Source of the DNA: Hydractinia symbiolongicarpus
Lineage: Eukaryota; Cnidaria; Hydrozoa; Anthoathecata; Hydractiniidae
Assembly: GCF_029227915.1 (NCBI RefSeq)
Contig: NC_079884.1
Location: 4,094,001-4,158,000 of the forward strand
Length of the DNA: 64,000 bases
Direction: 5' to 3'
Shown: positions 12,009 to 25,495 of the stretch, in pieces
Layout of the letters: each line of letters begins with the position of its first letter
Numbering within the stretch: the first letter of the stretch is position 1
Translations under genes and position numbers: made by a program
Notes under the pieces: model-generated
Databases searched by the model: none
Told to the model about the DNA's origin: nothing
The model's input: only the letters and a program-made list of their open reading frames with translations

Positions 12009-12756
12009 TTTAGTGGTGAAAAAATAATTTAAAAATTCGTTCGGGAAATGAGTTTACTTACTGGGTACTTTCCTTGTATACTTTTGACTATACGGGCCGA
12101 GTCAGGGATTTACGGGAAATCGCGGGTTTTCGTTTGCCGGCGATTAAACTTCTTTTATTCTGCGTCTCATCAAAAATGAAAACATTTTTGAAAACTGCAA
12201 GTCTCATGCGTTTTAGTGGTGAAAAGATAATTGAAAAAATCGTTTCGGAAATGAGTTTACTCACAGGGTACTTTCTTTGTATACTTTTGACTATACGGGC
12301 CGAGTCCGGGATTTACGGGAAATCGCAGGTTTTCGTTTGCCGGCTATTAAACTTCTTTTATTCAGCGTCTCACCAAAAATGAAAACATTTTTGAAAACTA
12401 CAAGTCTCATGCGTTTTAGTGGTGAAAAAATAATTTAAAAAATCGTTCGAGAAATGAGTTTACTCCCTGGGTACTTTCTTTGTATACTTTTGACTATACG
12501 GGCCGAGTCCGGGATTTACGGGAAGTCGCCGGTTTTCGTTTACCGGCGATTAAACCTCTTTCATTAAGCGTCTCATCAAAAATGAAAACATTTTTGAAAA
12601 CTACAAGTCTCATGCGTTTTAGTGGTGAAAAATAAATTAAAAAATCGTTCGGGAAATGAGTTTACTCCCTGGGTACTATATTTGTATACTTTTGACTATA
12701 CGGGCCAAGCCCGGGATTTACGGGAAATCGCGGGTTTTCGTTTGCCGGCGATTAAA

Positions 12757-14225
12757 CTTCATTTATTCTGCGTCTCATTAAAAATGAAAACATTTTTGAA
12801 AACTGCAAGTCTCATGCGTTTTAGTGGTGAAAAGATAATTAAAAAAATCGTTTCGGAAATGAGTTTACTCACAGGGTACTTTCTTTGTATACATTCGACT
12901 ATACGGGCCAAGCCCGGGACTTACGGGAAATCGCGGGTTTTTGTTGGCCGGCGATTAAACAACTTTCATTAAGCGTCTCATCAAAAATGAAAACATTTCT
13001 GAAAACTACAAGTCTCATGCGTTTTAGTGGTGAAAATTAATTTAAAAAATCGTTCGGGAAATGAGTTTACTCCCTGGGTACTTTCTTTGTATACTTTTGA
13101 CTATACGGGCCGAGTCCGGGATTTACGGGAAATCGCGGGTTTTCGTTTGCCGGCGATTAAACTTCTTTTATTCTGCGTCTCATCAAAAATGAAAACATTT
13201 TTGAAAACTGCAAGTCTCATGCGTTTTAGTGGTGAAAAGATAATTAAAAAAATCGTTTCGGAAGTGAGTTTACTCACAGGGTACTTTCTTTGTATACATT
13301 CGACTATACGGGCCAAGCCCGGGACTTACGGGAAATCGCGGGTTTTTGTTGGCCGGGGATTAAACAACTTTCATTAAGCGTCTCATCAAAAATGAAAACA
13401 TTTCTGAAAACTACAAGTCTCATGCGTTTTAGTGGTGCAAAAAAAATTTAAAAAATCGTTCGGGAAATGAGTTTACTCCCTGGGTACTTTCTTTGTATAC
13501 ATTCGACTATACGGGCCAAGCCCGGGATTTACGGGAAATCGCGGGATTTTGTTTGCCGGCGATTAAACTTCTTTTATTAAGCCTCTCATCAAAAATGAAA
13601 ACATGCAAGTCTCATGCGTTTTAGTGGTGAAAAGATAATTGAAAAAATCGTTCGGGAAATGAGTTTACTCCCTGGGTACTTTCTTTGTATATTTTGACTA
13701 TGCGGGCCGAGTCCGGGGTTTACGGGAAATGGCGGGTTTTCGGTTGCCGGCGATTAAACGTCTTTTATTCAGCGTCTCATCAAAAATGAAAACATTTTTA
13801 AAAACTACAAGTCTCATGCGTTTTAGTGCTGAAAAAATAATTTAAAAAATCGTTCGGGAAATGAGTTTACTCCCTGGGTACTTTCTTTGTATACATTCGA
13901 CTATACGGGCCAAGCCCGGGATTTACGGGAAATCGCGGGCTTTCGTTTGCCGGCGATTAAACCACTTTCATTAAGCGTCTCATCAAAAATGAAAACATTT
14001 TAGAAAACTACAAGTCTCATGCGTTTTAGTGGTGAAAAAATAATTTAAAAATTCGTTCGGGAAATGAGTTTACTTACTGGGTACTTTCCTTGTATACTTT
14101 TGACTATACGGGCCGAGTCCGGGATTTACGGGAAATCGCGGGTTTTCGTTTGCCGGCGATTAAACTTCTTTTATTCTGCGTCTCATCAAAAATGAAAACA
14201 TTTTTGAAAACTGCAAGTCTCATGC
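12757..14225 (+). repeat. 1.47-kb segment copied at 25496-26964
   Basis: Corresponding positions lie 12,739 bp apart. Both copies share GGAAGTGAG, the rare GGCCGGGGATTAAAC, the GGTGCAAAAAAAATTT unit, TTAAGCCTCTCATC and the 11-bp deletion monomer, in the same order. A few differences exist (for example GTCCGGGG against GTCTGGGG), so parts may also derive from the related units near 18.3 or 21.3 kb. Confidence 0.7.
13594..13614 (+). repeat. Monomer with an 11-bp internal deletion, copy 1
   Basis: The sequence reads GAAAACATGCAAG where related monomers have GAAAACAT, eleven more bases, then GCAAG. The breakpoint is at 13604/13605. It removes one A-tract from the curved half of the monomer. The same allele appears near 18254, 21284 and 26343, always next to a TTAAGCC unit end, which indicates descent from one event. 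Confidence 0.85.
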
Positions 14226-15631
14226 CTTTTAGTGGTGAAAAGATAATTGAAAAAATCGTTTCGGAAATGAGTTTACTCACAGGGTACTTTCTTTGTATAC
14301 TTTTGACTATACGGGCCGAGTCCGGGATTTACGGGAAATCGCAGGTTTTCGTTTGCCGGCTATTAAACTTCTTTTATTCAGCGTCTCACCAAAAATGAAA
14401 ACATTTTTGAAAACTACAAGTCTCATGCGTTTTAGTGGTGAAAAAATAATTTAAAAAATCGTTCGAGAAATGAGTTTACTCCCTGGGTACTTTCTTTGTA
14501 TACTTTTGACTATACGGGCCGAGTCCGGGATTTACGGGAAGTCGCCGGTTTTCGTTTACCGGCGATTAAACCTCTTTCATTAAGCGTCTCATCAAAAATG
14601 AAAACATTTTTGAAAACTACAAGTCTCATGCGTTTTAGTGGTGAAAAATAAATTAAAAAATCGTTCGGGAAATGAGTTTACTCCCTGGGTACTATATTTG
14701 TATACTTTTGACTATACGGGCCAAGCCCGGGATTTACGGGAAATCGCGGGTTTTCGTTTGCCGGCGATTAAACTTCATTTATTCTGCGTCTCATTAAAAA
14801 TGAAAACATTTTTGAAAACTGCAAGTCTCATGCGTTTTAGTGGTGAAAAGATAATTAAAAAAATCGTTTCGGAAATGAGTTTACTCACAGGGTACTTTCT
14901 TTGTATACATTCCACTATACGTGCCAAGCCCGGATTTACGGGAAATCGCGGGTTTTCGTTTGCCGGCGATTAAACTGCTTTTATTCAGCGTCTCATCAAA
15001 AATGAAAACATTCTTGAAAACTACAAGTCTCATGCGTTTTAGTGGTGAAAAGATAACTTAAAAAATCGTTTTGGAAATGAGTTTATTCACAGGGTACTTT
15101 CTTTGTATACATTCGACTATACGGGCCAAGCCCGGGATTTACGGGAAATCGCGGGCTTTCGTTTGCCGGCGATTAAACCACTTTCATTAAGCGTCTCATC
15201 AAAAATGAAAACATTTCTGAAAACTACAAGTCTCATGCATTTTAGTGGTGAAAAAATAATTTAAAAATTCGTTCGGGAAATGAGTTTACTTACTGGGTAC
15301 TTTCCTTGTATACTTTTGACTATACGGGCCGAGTCCGGGATTTACGGGAAATCGCGGGTTTTCGTTTGCCGGCGATTAAACTTCTTTTATTCTGCGTCTC
15401 ATCAAAAATGAAAACATTTTTGAAAACTGCAAGTCTCATGCGTTTTAGTGGTGAAAAGATAATTGAAAAAATCGTTTCGGAAATGAGTTTACTCACAGGG
15501 TACTTTCTTTGTATACTTTTGACTATACGGGCCGAGTCCGGGATTTACGGGAAATCGCAGGTTTTCGTTTGCCGGCTATTAAACTTCTTTTATTCAGCGT
15601 CTCACCAAAAATGAAAACATTTTTGAAAACT

Positions 15632-16530
15632 ACAAGTCTCATGCGTTTTAGTGGTGAAAAAATAATTTAAAAAATCGTTCGAGAAATGAGTTTACTCCCT
15701 GGGTACTTTCTTTGTATACTTTTGACTATACGGGCCGAGTCCGGGATTTACGGGAAGTCGCCGGTTTTCGTTTACCGGCGATTAAACCTCTTTCATTAAG
15801 CGTCTCATCAAAAATGAAAACATTTTTGAAAACTACAAGTCTCATGCGTTTTAGTGGTGAAAAATAAATTAAAAAATCGTTCGGGAAATGAGTTTACTCC
15901 CTGGGTACTATATTTGTATACGTTTGACTATACGGGCCAAGCCCGGGATTTACGGGAAATCGCGGGTTTTCGTTTTCCGGCGATTAAACTTCATTTATTC
16001 TGCGTCTCATTAAAAATGAAAACATTTTTGAAAACTGCAAGTCTCATGCGTTTTAGTGGTGAAAAGATAATTAAAAAAATCGTTTCGGAAATGAGTTTAC
16101 TCACAGGGTACTTTCTTTGTATACATTCGACTATACGGGCCAAGCCCGGGACTTACGGGAAATCGCGGGTTTTTGTTGGCCGGCGATTAAACAACTTTCA
16201 TTAAGCGTCTCATCAAAAATGAAAACATTTCTGAAAACTACAAGTCTCATGCGTTTTAGTGGTGAAAATTAATTTAAAAAATCGTTCGGGAAATGAGTTT
16301 ACTCAATGGGTACTTTCTTTGTATACTTTTGACTATACGGGCCGAGTCCGGGATTTACGGGAAATCGCGGGTTTTCGTTTGCCGGCGATTAAACTTCTTT
16401 TATTCTGCGTCTCATCAAAAATGAAAACATTTTTGAAAACTGCAAGTCTCATGCGTTTTAGTGGTGAAAAGATAATTAAAAAAATCGTTTCGGAAATGAG
16501 TTTACTCACAGGGTACTTTCTTTGTATACA
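15632..16530 (+). repeat. 0.9-kb segment duplicated at 17050-17948
   Basis: Corresponding sites are 1,418 bp apart (seven monomers). Both copies share GTATACGTTTGAC, GTTTTCCGGCG, TTCATTTATTCTGCG and the unusual TTTACTCAATGGGTAC. The copies separate where one has CATTCCACTATACGTGCC and the other CATTCGACTATACGGGCT. Confidence 0.75.
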
Positions 16531-18243
16531 TTCCACTATACGTGCCAAGCCCGGATTTACGGGAAATCGCGGGTTTTCGTTTGCCGGCGATTAAACTGCT
16601 TTTATTCAGCGTCTCATCAAAAATGAAAACATTCTTGAAAACTACAAGTCTCATGCGTTTTAGTGGTGAAAAGATAACTTAAAAAATCGTTTTGGAAATG
16701 AGTTTATTCACAGGGTACTTTCTTTGTATACATTCGACTATACGGGCCAAGCCCGGGATTTACGGGAAATCGCGGGCTTTCGTTTGCCGGCGATTAAACC
16801 ACTTTCATTAAGCGTCTCATCAAAAATGAAAACATTTCTGAAAACTACAAGTCTCATGCATTTTAGTGGTGAAAAAATAATTTAAAAATTCGTTCGGGAA
16901 ATGAGTTTACTTACTGGGTACTTTCCTTGTATACTTTTGACTATACGGGCCGAGTCCGGGATTTACGGGAAATCGCGGGTTTTCGTTTGCCGGCGATTAA
17001 ACTTCTTTTATTCTGCGTCTCATCAAAAATGAAAACATTTTTGAAAACTGCAAGTCTCATGCGTTTTAGTGGTGAAAAAATAATTTAAAAAATCGTTCGA
17101 GAAATGAGTTTACTCCCTGGGTACTTTCTTTGTATACTTTTGACTATACGGGCCGAGTCCGGGATTTACGGGAAGTCGCCGGTTTTCGTTTACCGGCGAT
17201 TAAACCTCTTTCATTAAGCGTCTCATCAAAAATGAAAACATTTTTGAAAACTACAAGTCTCATGCGTTTTAGTGGTGAAAAATAAATTAAAAAATCGTTC
17301 GGGAAATGAGTTTACTCCCTGGGTACTATATTTGTATACGTTTGACTATACGGGCCAAGCCCGGGATTTACGGGAAATCGCGGGTTTTCGTTTTCCGGCG
17401 ATTAAACTTCATTTATTCTGCGTCTCATTAAAAATGAAAACATTTTTGAAAACTGCAAGTCTCATGCGTTTTAGTGGTGAAAAGATAATTAAAAAAATCG
17501 TTTCGGAAATGAGTTTACTCACAGGGTACTTTCTTTGTATACATTCGACTATACGGGCCAAGCCCGGGACTTACGGGAAATCGCGGGTTTTTGTTGGCCG
17601 GCGATTAAACAACTTTCATTAAGCGTCTCATCAAAAATGAAAACATTTCTGAAAACTACAAGTCTCATGCGTTTTAGTGGTGAAAATTAATTTAAAAAAT
17701 CGTTCGGGAAATGAGTTTACTCAATGGGTACTTTCTTTGTATACTTTTGACTATACGGGCCGAGTCCGGGATTTACGGGAAATCGCGGGTTTTCGTTTGC
17801 CGGCGATTAAACTTCTTTTATTCTGCGTCTCATCAAAAATGAAAACATTTTTGAAAACTGCAAGTCTCATGCGTTTTAGTGGTGAAAAGATAATTAAAAA
17901 AATTGTTTCGGAAATGAGTTTACTCACAGGGTACTTTCTTTGTATACATTCGACTATACGGGCTAAGCCCGGGACTTACGGGAAATCGCGGGTTTTTGTT
18001 GGCCGGCGATTAAACAACTTTCATTAAGCGTCTCATCAAAAATGAAAACATTTCTGAAAACTACAAGTCTCATGCGTTTTAGTGGTGCAAAAAAAATTTA
18101 AAAAATCGTTCGGGAAATGAGTTTACTCCCTGGGTACTTTCTTTGTATACATTCGACTATACGGGCCAAGCCCGGGATTTACGGGAAATCGCGGGATTTT
18201 GTTTGCCGGCGATTAAACTTCTTTTATTAAGCCTCTCATCAAA

Positions 18244-18264
18244 AATGAAAACATGCAAGTCTCA
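18244..18264 (+). repeat. Monomer with the 11-bp deletion, copy 2
   Basis: The junction GAAAACATGCAAG has its breakpoint at 18254/18255, with the same flanking TTAAGCCTCTCATC and GAAAAGATAATTGAAAAAA as at 13604. It is followed by the GTATATTTT unit with GTCTGGGG and TACGGAAAATGG. Confidence 0.85.
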
Positions 18265-18499
18265 TGCGTTTTAGTGGTGAAAAGATAATTGAAAAAATCG
18301 TTCGGGAAATGAGTTTACTCCCTGGGTACTTTCTTTGTATATTTTGACTATGCGGGCCGAGTCTGGGGTTTACGGAAAATGGCGGGTTTTCGGTTGCCGG
18401 CGATTAAACGTCTTTTATTCAGCGTCTCATCAAAAATGAAAACATTTTTAAAAACTACAAGTCTCATGCGTTTTAGTGCTGAAAAAATAATTTAAAAAA

Positions 18500-20756
18500 T
18501 CGTTCGGGAAATGAGTTTACTCCCTGGGTACTTTCTTTGTATACATTGACTATACGGGCCGAGACCGGGATTTACGGGAAATTGCGGGTTTTCGTTTGCC
18601 GGCGATTAAACTTCTTTTATTCAGCGTCTCATCAAAAGTGAAAACATTTTTGAAAACTACAAGTCTCATGCGTTTTAGTGGTGAAAAAATAATTTAAAAA
18701 ATCGTTCGGGAAATGAGTTTACACCCTGGGTACTTTCTTTGTATACATTCCACTATACGTGCCAAGCCCGGGATTTACGGGAAATCGCGGGTTTTCGTTT
18801 GCCGGCGATTAAACTGCTTTTATTCAGCGTCTCATCAAAAATGAAAACATTCTTGAAAACTACAAGTCTCATGCGTTTTAGTGGTGAAAAAAAAATTTAA
18901 AAAATCGTTCGGGAAATGAGTTTACTCCCTGGGTACTTTCTTTGTATACTTTTGATTATACGAACCTAGTCCGGGGTTTACGGGAAATGGCGGGTTTTCG
19001 TTTGCCGGCGATTAAACTTCTTTTATTCAGCGTCTCATCAAAAATGAAAACATTTTTAAAAACTACAAGTCTCATGGGCTCTAGTGGTGAAATAGTAATT
19101 CAAAAAATCGTTTGGGAAATTAGTTTACTCCCTGGGTACTTTCTTTGTATACTTTTAACTATACGGGCCGAGTCCGGGATTTACGGGAAATCGCGGGTTT
19201 TCGTTTGCCGGCGATTAAACTTCTTTTATTCAGCGTCTAATCAAAAATGAAAACATTTTTAAAAATTACAAGTCTCATGGACTCTAGTGGTGAAATAATA
19301 ATTCAAAAAATCGTTTGGGAAATTAGTTTACTCCCTGGGTACTTTCTTTGTATACTTTTGACTATACGGGCCGAGTCCGGGATTTACGGGAAATCGCAGG
19401 TTTTCGTTTGCCGGCGATTAAATTTCTTTTATTCAGCGTCTCATCAAAAATGAAAACATTTTTGAAAACTACAAGTCTCATGCGTTTTAGTGGTGAAAAA
19501 ATAAATTAAAAAATCGTTCGGGAAATGAGTTTACTCCCTGGGTACTTTCTTTGTATATTTTGACTATGCGGGCCAATCCGGGGTTTACGGGAAATGGCGG
19601 GTTTTTGTTTGCCGGCGATTAAACGTCTTTTATTAAGCCTCTCATCAAAAGTGAAAACATTTTTGAAAACTACAAGTCTCATGCGTTTTAGTGGTGAAAA
19701 AATAAATTAAAAAATCGTTCGGGAAATGAGTTTACTCCCTGGGTACTTTCTTTGTATACATTCGACTATACGGGCCGAGACCGGGATTTACGGGAAATTG
19801 CGGGTTTTCGTTTGCCGGCGATTAAACTTCTTTTATTCAGCGTCTCATCAAAAGTGAAAACATTTTTGAAAACTACAAGTCTCATGCGTTTTAGTGGTGA
19901 AAAAATAATTTAAAAAATCGTTCGGGAAATGAGTTTACACCCTGGGTACTTTCTTTGTATACATTCCACTATACGTGCCAAGCCCGGGATTTACGGGAAA
20001 TCGCGGGTTTTCGTTTGCCGGCGATTAAACTGCTTTTATTCAGCGTCTCATCAAAAATGAAAACATTCTTGAAAACTACAAGTCTCATGCGTTTTAGTGG
20101 TGAAAAAAAAATTTAAAAAATCGTTCGGGAAATGAGTTTACTCCCTGGGTACTTTCTTTGTATACTTTTGATTATACGAACCTAGTCCGGGGTTTACGGG
20201 AAATGGCGGGTTTTCGTTTGCCGGCGATTAAACTTCTTTTATTCAGCGTCTCATCAAAAATGAAAACATTTTTAAAAACTACAAGTCTCATGGGCTCTAG
20301 TGGTGAAATAGTAATTCAAAAAATCGTTTGGGAAATTAGTTTACTCCCTGGGTACTTTCTTTGTATACTTTTGACTATACGGGCCGAGTCCGGGATTTAC
20401 GGGAAATCGCGGGTTTTCGTTTGCCGGCGATTAAACTTCTTTTATTCAGCGTCTAATCAAAAATGAAAACATTTTTAAAAATTACAAGTCTCATGGACTC
20501 TAGTGGTGAAATAATAATTCAAAAAATCGTTTGGGAAATTAGTTTACTCCCTGGGTACTTTCTTTGTATACTTTTGACTATACGGGCCGAGTCCGGGATT
20601 TACGGGAAATCGCAGGTTTTCGTTTGCCGGCGATTAAATTTCTTTTATTCAGCGTCTCATCAAAAATGAAAACATTTTTGAAAACTACAAGTCTCATGCG
20701 TTTTAGTGGTGAAAAAATAAATTAAAAAATCGTTCGGGAAATGAGTTTACTCCCTG
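18500..20756 (+). repeat. Tandem 6-monomer duplication (period 1,216 bp)
   Basis: Copies lie at about 18500-19540 and 19716-20756. They share CGAGACCGGG, CAAAAGTGAAAAC, TTTACACCCTGGG, CATTCCACTATACGTGCC, GATTATACGAACCTAGTCC, GTGAAATAGTAATTC and CGTCTAATCAAAAATG in identical order. Few differences were seen (for example a one-base loss in ATACATTGAC of copy 1, and CTTTTAAC against CTTTTGAC). This is a recent-looking direct duplication. Confidence 0.85.
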
Positions 20757-23700
20757 GGTACTATATTTGTATACTTTTGACTATACGGGCCAAGCCCGGG
20801 ATTTACGGGAAATCTCGGGTTTTCGTTTGCCGGCGATTAAACCTCTTTCATTAAGCGTCTCATCAAAAATGAAAACATTTTTGAAAACTACAAGTCTCAT
20901 GCGTTTTAGTGGTGAAAAGATAATTAAAAAAATCGTTTCGGAAATGAGTTTACTCACAGGGTACTTTCTTTGTATACATTCGACTATACGGGCCAAGCCC
21001 GGGACTTACGGGAAATCGCGGGTTTTTGTTGGCCGGCGATTAAACAACTTTCATTAAGCGTCTCATCAAAAATGAAAACATTTCTGAAAACTACAAGTCT
21101 CATGCGTTTTAGTGGTGCAAAAAAAATTTAAAAAATCGTTCGGGAAATGAGTTTACTCCCTGGGGACTTTCTTTGTATACATTCGACTATACGGGCCAAG
21201 CCCGGGATTTACGGGAAATCGCGGGATTTTGTTTGCCGGCGATTAAACTTCTTTTATTAAGCCTATCATCAAAAATGAAAACATGCAAGTCTCATGCGTT
21301 TTAGTGGTGAAAAGATAATTGAAAAAATCGTTCGGGAAATGAGTTTACTCCCTGGGTACTTTCTTTGTATATTTTGACTATGCGGGCCGAGTCTGGGGTT
21401 TACGGGAAATGGCGGGTTTTCGGTTGCCGGCGATTAAACGTCTTTTATTCAGCGTCTCATCAAAAATGAAAACATTTTTAAAAACTACAAGTCTCATGCG
21501 TTTTAGTGCTGAAAAAATAATTTAAAAAATCGTTCGGGAAATGAGTTTACTCCCTGGGTACTTTCTTTGTATACATTCGACTATACGGGCCGAGACCGGA
21601 ATTTACGGGAAATTGCGGGTTTTCGTTTGCCGGCGATTAAACTTCTTTTATTCAGCGTCTCATCAAAAATGAAAACATTTTTGAAAACTACAAGTCTCAT
21701 GCGTTTTAGTGGTGAAAAAATAATTTAAAAAATCGTTCGGGAAATGAGTTTACACCCTGGGTACTTTCTTTGTATACATTCCACTATACGTGCCAAGCCC
21801 GGGATTTACGGGAAATCGCGGGTTTTCGTTTGCCGGCGATTAAACTGCTTTTATTCAGCGTCTCATCAAAAATGAAAACATTCTTGAAAACTACAAGTCT
21901 CATGCGTTTTAGTGGTGAAAAAAAAATTTAAAAAATCGTTCGGGAAATGAGTTTACTCCCTGGGTACTTTCTTTGTATACTTTTGATTATACGGACCTAG
22001 TCCGGGGTTTACGGGAAATGGCGGGTTTTCGTTTGCCGGCGATTAAACTTCTTTTATTCAGCGTCTCATCAAAAATGAAAACATTTTTGAAAACTACAAG
22101 TCCTATGCGTTTTAGTGGTGAAAAGATAATTTAAAAAATGGTTTTGGAAATGAGTTTACTCACAGAGTACTTTCTTTGTATACATTCGACTATACCGGCC
22201 AAGCGCGGGTTTTACGGGAAATCGCGGGTTTTCGTTTGCCGGCGATTAAACCACTTTCATTAAGCGTCTCATCAAAAATGAAAACATTTCTGAAAACTAC
22301 AAGTCTCATGCGTTTTAGTGGTGAAAAAATAACTTAAAAAATCGTTCCGGAAATGAGTTTACTCCCTGGGTACTTTCTTTGTATACTTTTGACTATACGG
22401 GCCGAGTCCGGGATTTATGGGAAATCGCGGGTTTTCGTTTGCCGGCTATTAAACTTCTTTTATTCAGCGTCTCATCAAAAATGAAAACATTTTTAAAAAC
22501 TACAAGTCTCATGGGCTCTAGTGGTGAAATAGTAATTCAAAAAATCGTTTGGGAAATTGGTTTACTCCCTGGGTACTTTCTTTGTATACTTTTGACTATA
22601 CGGGCCGAGTCCGGGATTTACGGGAAATCGCGGGTTTTCGTTTGCCGGCGATTAAACTTCTTTTATTCAGCGTCTCATGAAAAATGAAAACATTTTTAAA
22701 AACTACAAGTCTCATGGACTCTAGTGGTGAAATAATAATTCAAAAAATCGTTTGGGAAATTAGTTTACTCCCTGGGTACTTTCTTTGTATACTTTTGACT
22801 ATACGGGCCGAGTCCGGGATTTACGGGAAATCGCAGGTTTTCGTTTGCCGGCGATTAAATTTCTTTTATTCAGCGTCTCATCAAAAATGAAAACATTTTT
22901 GAAAACTACAAGTCTCATGCGTTTTAGTGGTGAAAAAATAAATTAAAAAATCGTTCTGGAAATGAGTTTACTCCCTGGGTACTATATTTGTATACTTTTG
23001 ACTATACGGGCCAAGCCCGGGATTTACGGGAAATCTCGGGTTTTCGTTTGCCGGCGATTAAACCTCTTTCATTAAGCGTCTCATCAAAAATGAAAACATT
23101 TTTGAAAACTACAAGTCTCATGCGTTTTAGTGTTGAAAAAATAAATTAAAAAATCGTTCTGGAAATGAGTTTACTCACAGGGTACTTTCTTTGTATACAT
23201 TCGACTATACGGGCCAAGCCCGGGATTTACGGGAAATTGCGGGTTTTCGTTTGCCGGCGATTAAACCTGTTTCATTAAGCGTCTCATCAAAAATGAAAAC
23301 ATTTTTGAAAACTACAAGTCTCATGCGTTTTAGTGGTGCGAAAAAAATTTAAAAAATCGTTCGGGAAATGAGTTTACTCCCTGGGTACTTTCTTTGCATA
23401 CATTCGACTATACGGGCCAAGCCCGGGATTTACGGGAAATCGCGGGATTTTGTTTGCCGGCGATTAAACCTCTTTTATTAAGCCTCTCATCAAAAATGAA
23501 AACATTTTTGAAACTGCAAGTCTCATGCGTTTTAGTGGTGAAAAGATAATTGAAAAAATCGTTTCGGAAATGAGTTTACTCACAGGGTACTTTCTTTGTA
23601 TACATTCGACTATACGGGCCTAGCCCGGGATTTACGGGAAATCGCGGGTTTTTGTTTGCCGGCGATTAAACAACTTTCATTAAGCGTCTCATCAAAAATG

Positions 23701-25495
23701 AAAACATTTCTGAAAACTACAAGTCTCATGCGTTTTAGTGGTGAAAATTAATTTAAAAAATCGTTCGGGAAATGAGTTTACTCCCTGGGTACTTTCTTTG
23801 TACACTTTTGACTATACGGGCCGAGTCCGGGATTTACGGGAAGTCGCGGGTTTTCGTTTGCCGGCAATTAAACTTCTTTTATTCAGCGTCTCATCAAAAA
23901 AGAAAACATTTTTAAAAACTACAAGTCTCATGGACTTTAGTGGTGAAATAATAATTTAAAAAATCGTTCGGGAAATGCGTTTACAGCCCGGGTACTTTCT
24001 TTGTATACTTTTGACTATACGGACCGAGTCCGGGATTTACGGGAAATCGCAGGTTTTCGTTTGCTGGTTATTAAACTTCTTTTATTCAGCGTCTCATCAA
24101 AAATGAAAACATTTTTGAAAACTACAAGTCTCATGCGTTTTAGTGGTGAAAAAATAATTTAAAAAATCGTTCGAGAAATGAGTTTACTCCCTGGGTACTT
24201 TCTTTGTATACTTTTGACTATACGGGCCGAGTCTGGGATTTACGGGAAGTCGCGGGTTTTCGTTTGCCGGCAATTAAACTTCTTTTATTCAGCGTCTCAT
24301 CAAAAATGAAAACAATTTTAAAAACTACAAGTCTCATGGGCTCTAGTGGTGAAATAATAATTCAAAAAATCGTTTGGGAAATTAGTTTACTCCCTGGGTA
24401 CTTTCTTTGTATACTTTTGACTATACGGGCCGAGTACGGGATTTACGGGAAATTGCGGGTTTTCGTTTGCCGGCGATTAAACTTCTTTTATTCTGCGTCT
24501 CATCAAAAATGAAAACATTTTTAAAAACTACAAGTCTCATGGACTCTAGTGGTGAAATAATAATTCAAAAAATCGTTTGGGAAATTAGTTTACTCCCTGG
24601 GTACTTTCTTTGTATACTTTTGACTATACGGGCCGAGTCCGGGATTTACGGGAAATCGCAGGTTTTCGTTTGCCGGCGATTAAATTTCTTTTATTCAGCG
24701 TCTCATCAAAAATGAAAACATTTTTGAAAACTACAAGTCTCATGCGTTTTAGTGGTGAAAAAATAAATTAAAAAATCGTTCGGGAAATGAGTTTACTCCC
24801 TGGGTACTATATTTGTATACTTTTGACTATACGGGCCAAGCCCGGGATTTACGGGAAATCTCGGGTTTTCGTTTGCCGGCGATTAAACCTCTTTCATTAA
24901 GCGTCTCATCAAAAATGAAAACATTTTTGAAAACTACAAGTCTCATGCGTTTTAGTGGTGAAAAAATAAATTAAAAAATCGTTCGAGAAATGAGTTTACT
25001 CCCTGGGTACTTTCTTTGTATACTTTTGACTATACGGGCGGAGCCTGGGATTTACGGGAAGTCGCGGGTTTTCGTTTACCGGCGATTAAACCTCTTTCAT
25101 AAAGCGTCTCATCAAAAATGAAAACATTTTTGAAAACTACAAGTCTCATGCGTTTTAGTGGTGAAAAAATAATTTAAAAAATCGTTCGGGAAATGAGTTT
25201 ACTCCCTGGGTACTTTTTTTGTATACTTTTGACTATGCGGGCCGAGTCCGGGGTTTACGGGAAATGGCGGGTTTTCGTTTGCCGGCGATTAAACTTCTTT
25301 TATTCAGCGTCTCATCAAAAATGAAAACATTTCTGAAAACTACAAGTCTCATGCGTTTTAGTGGTGAAAATTAATTTAAAAAATCGTTCGGGAAATGAGT
25401 TTACTCCCTGGGTACTTTCTTTGTATACTTTTGACTATGCGGGCCGAGTCCGGGGTTTACGGGAAATGGCGGGTTTTCGTTTGCCGGCGATTAAA
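20757..25495 (+). repeat. Mixed-subtype stretch of the plus array
   Basis: About 23 monomers of mixed subtypes, including the third 11-bp-deletion unit, the AGCGCGGGTTTTACGG unit at 22204, the CTTTGCATACATTC unit at 23396 and several GGACTCTAG units. The part from about 21692 to 23441 is the counterpart of 26954-28703. Nothing other than satellite is present. Confidence 0.8.
21274..21294 (+). repeat. Monomer with the 11-bp deletion, copy 3
   Basis: The same GAAAACATGCAAG junction has its breakpoint at 21284/21285. Private differences nearby are GCCTATCATC instead of GCCTCTCATC and GGGGACTTTC instead of GGGTACTTTC, showing point divergence after copying. Confidence 0.85.

Larger units (their letters stand above)
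12430..17530 (+). repeat. Domain with a four-times-repeated cassette
   Basis: A cassette of at least 450 bp, marked by GAAGTCGCCGGTTTTCG, GTGAAAAATAAATT, GTACTATATTTG and CTGCGTCTCATTAAAAATG, occurs at about 12430-12880, 14446-14896, 15662-16112 and 17080-17530. The offsets are 2,016, 1,216 and 1,418 bp, i.e. close to ten, six and seven monomers. The intervening monomers differ in number and subtype, so the cassette spread by unequal exchange of different lengths. No coding or RNA content is supported. Confidence 0.75.

Noticed and set aside
12445-12480. Pol III B-box-like CGTTCGAGAAATG, which would suggest a tRNA-derived SINE origin
   Set aside because: It matches only GTTCGA and lacks the conserved C at the end. 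No A box at the right distance, no tRNA fold and no poly-A tail were seen.
2485-18027. Recurrent open reading frames of 62-116 codons on the plus strand (for example 12622-12972, 13027-13377, 25361-25711)
   Set aside because: All are translations of the satellite itself. The unit is 203 bp, not a multiple of three, so frames break after at most 1.7 monomers. The same peptide fragments recur dozens of times with no domain, signal or start context, and the longest exist only where a stop happens to be mutated.
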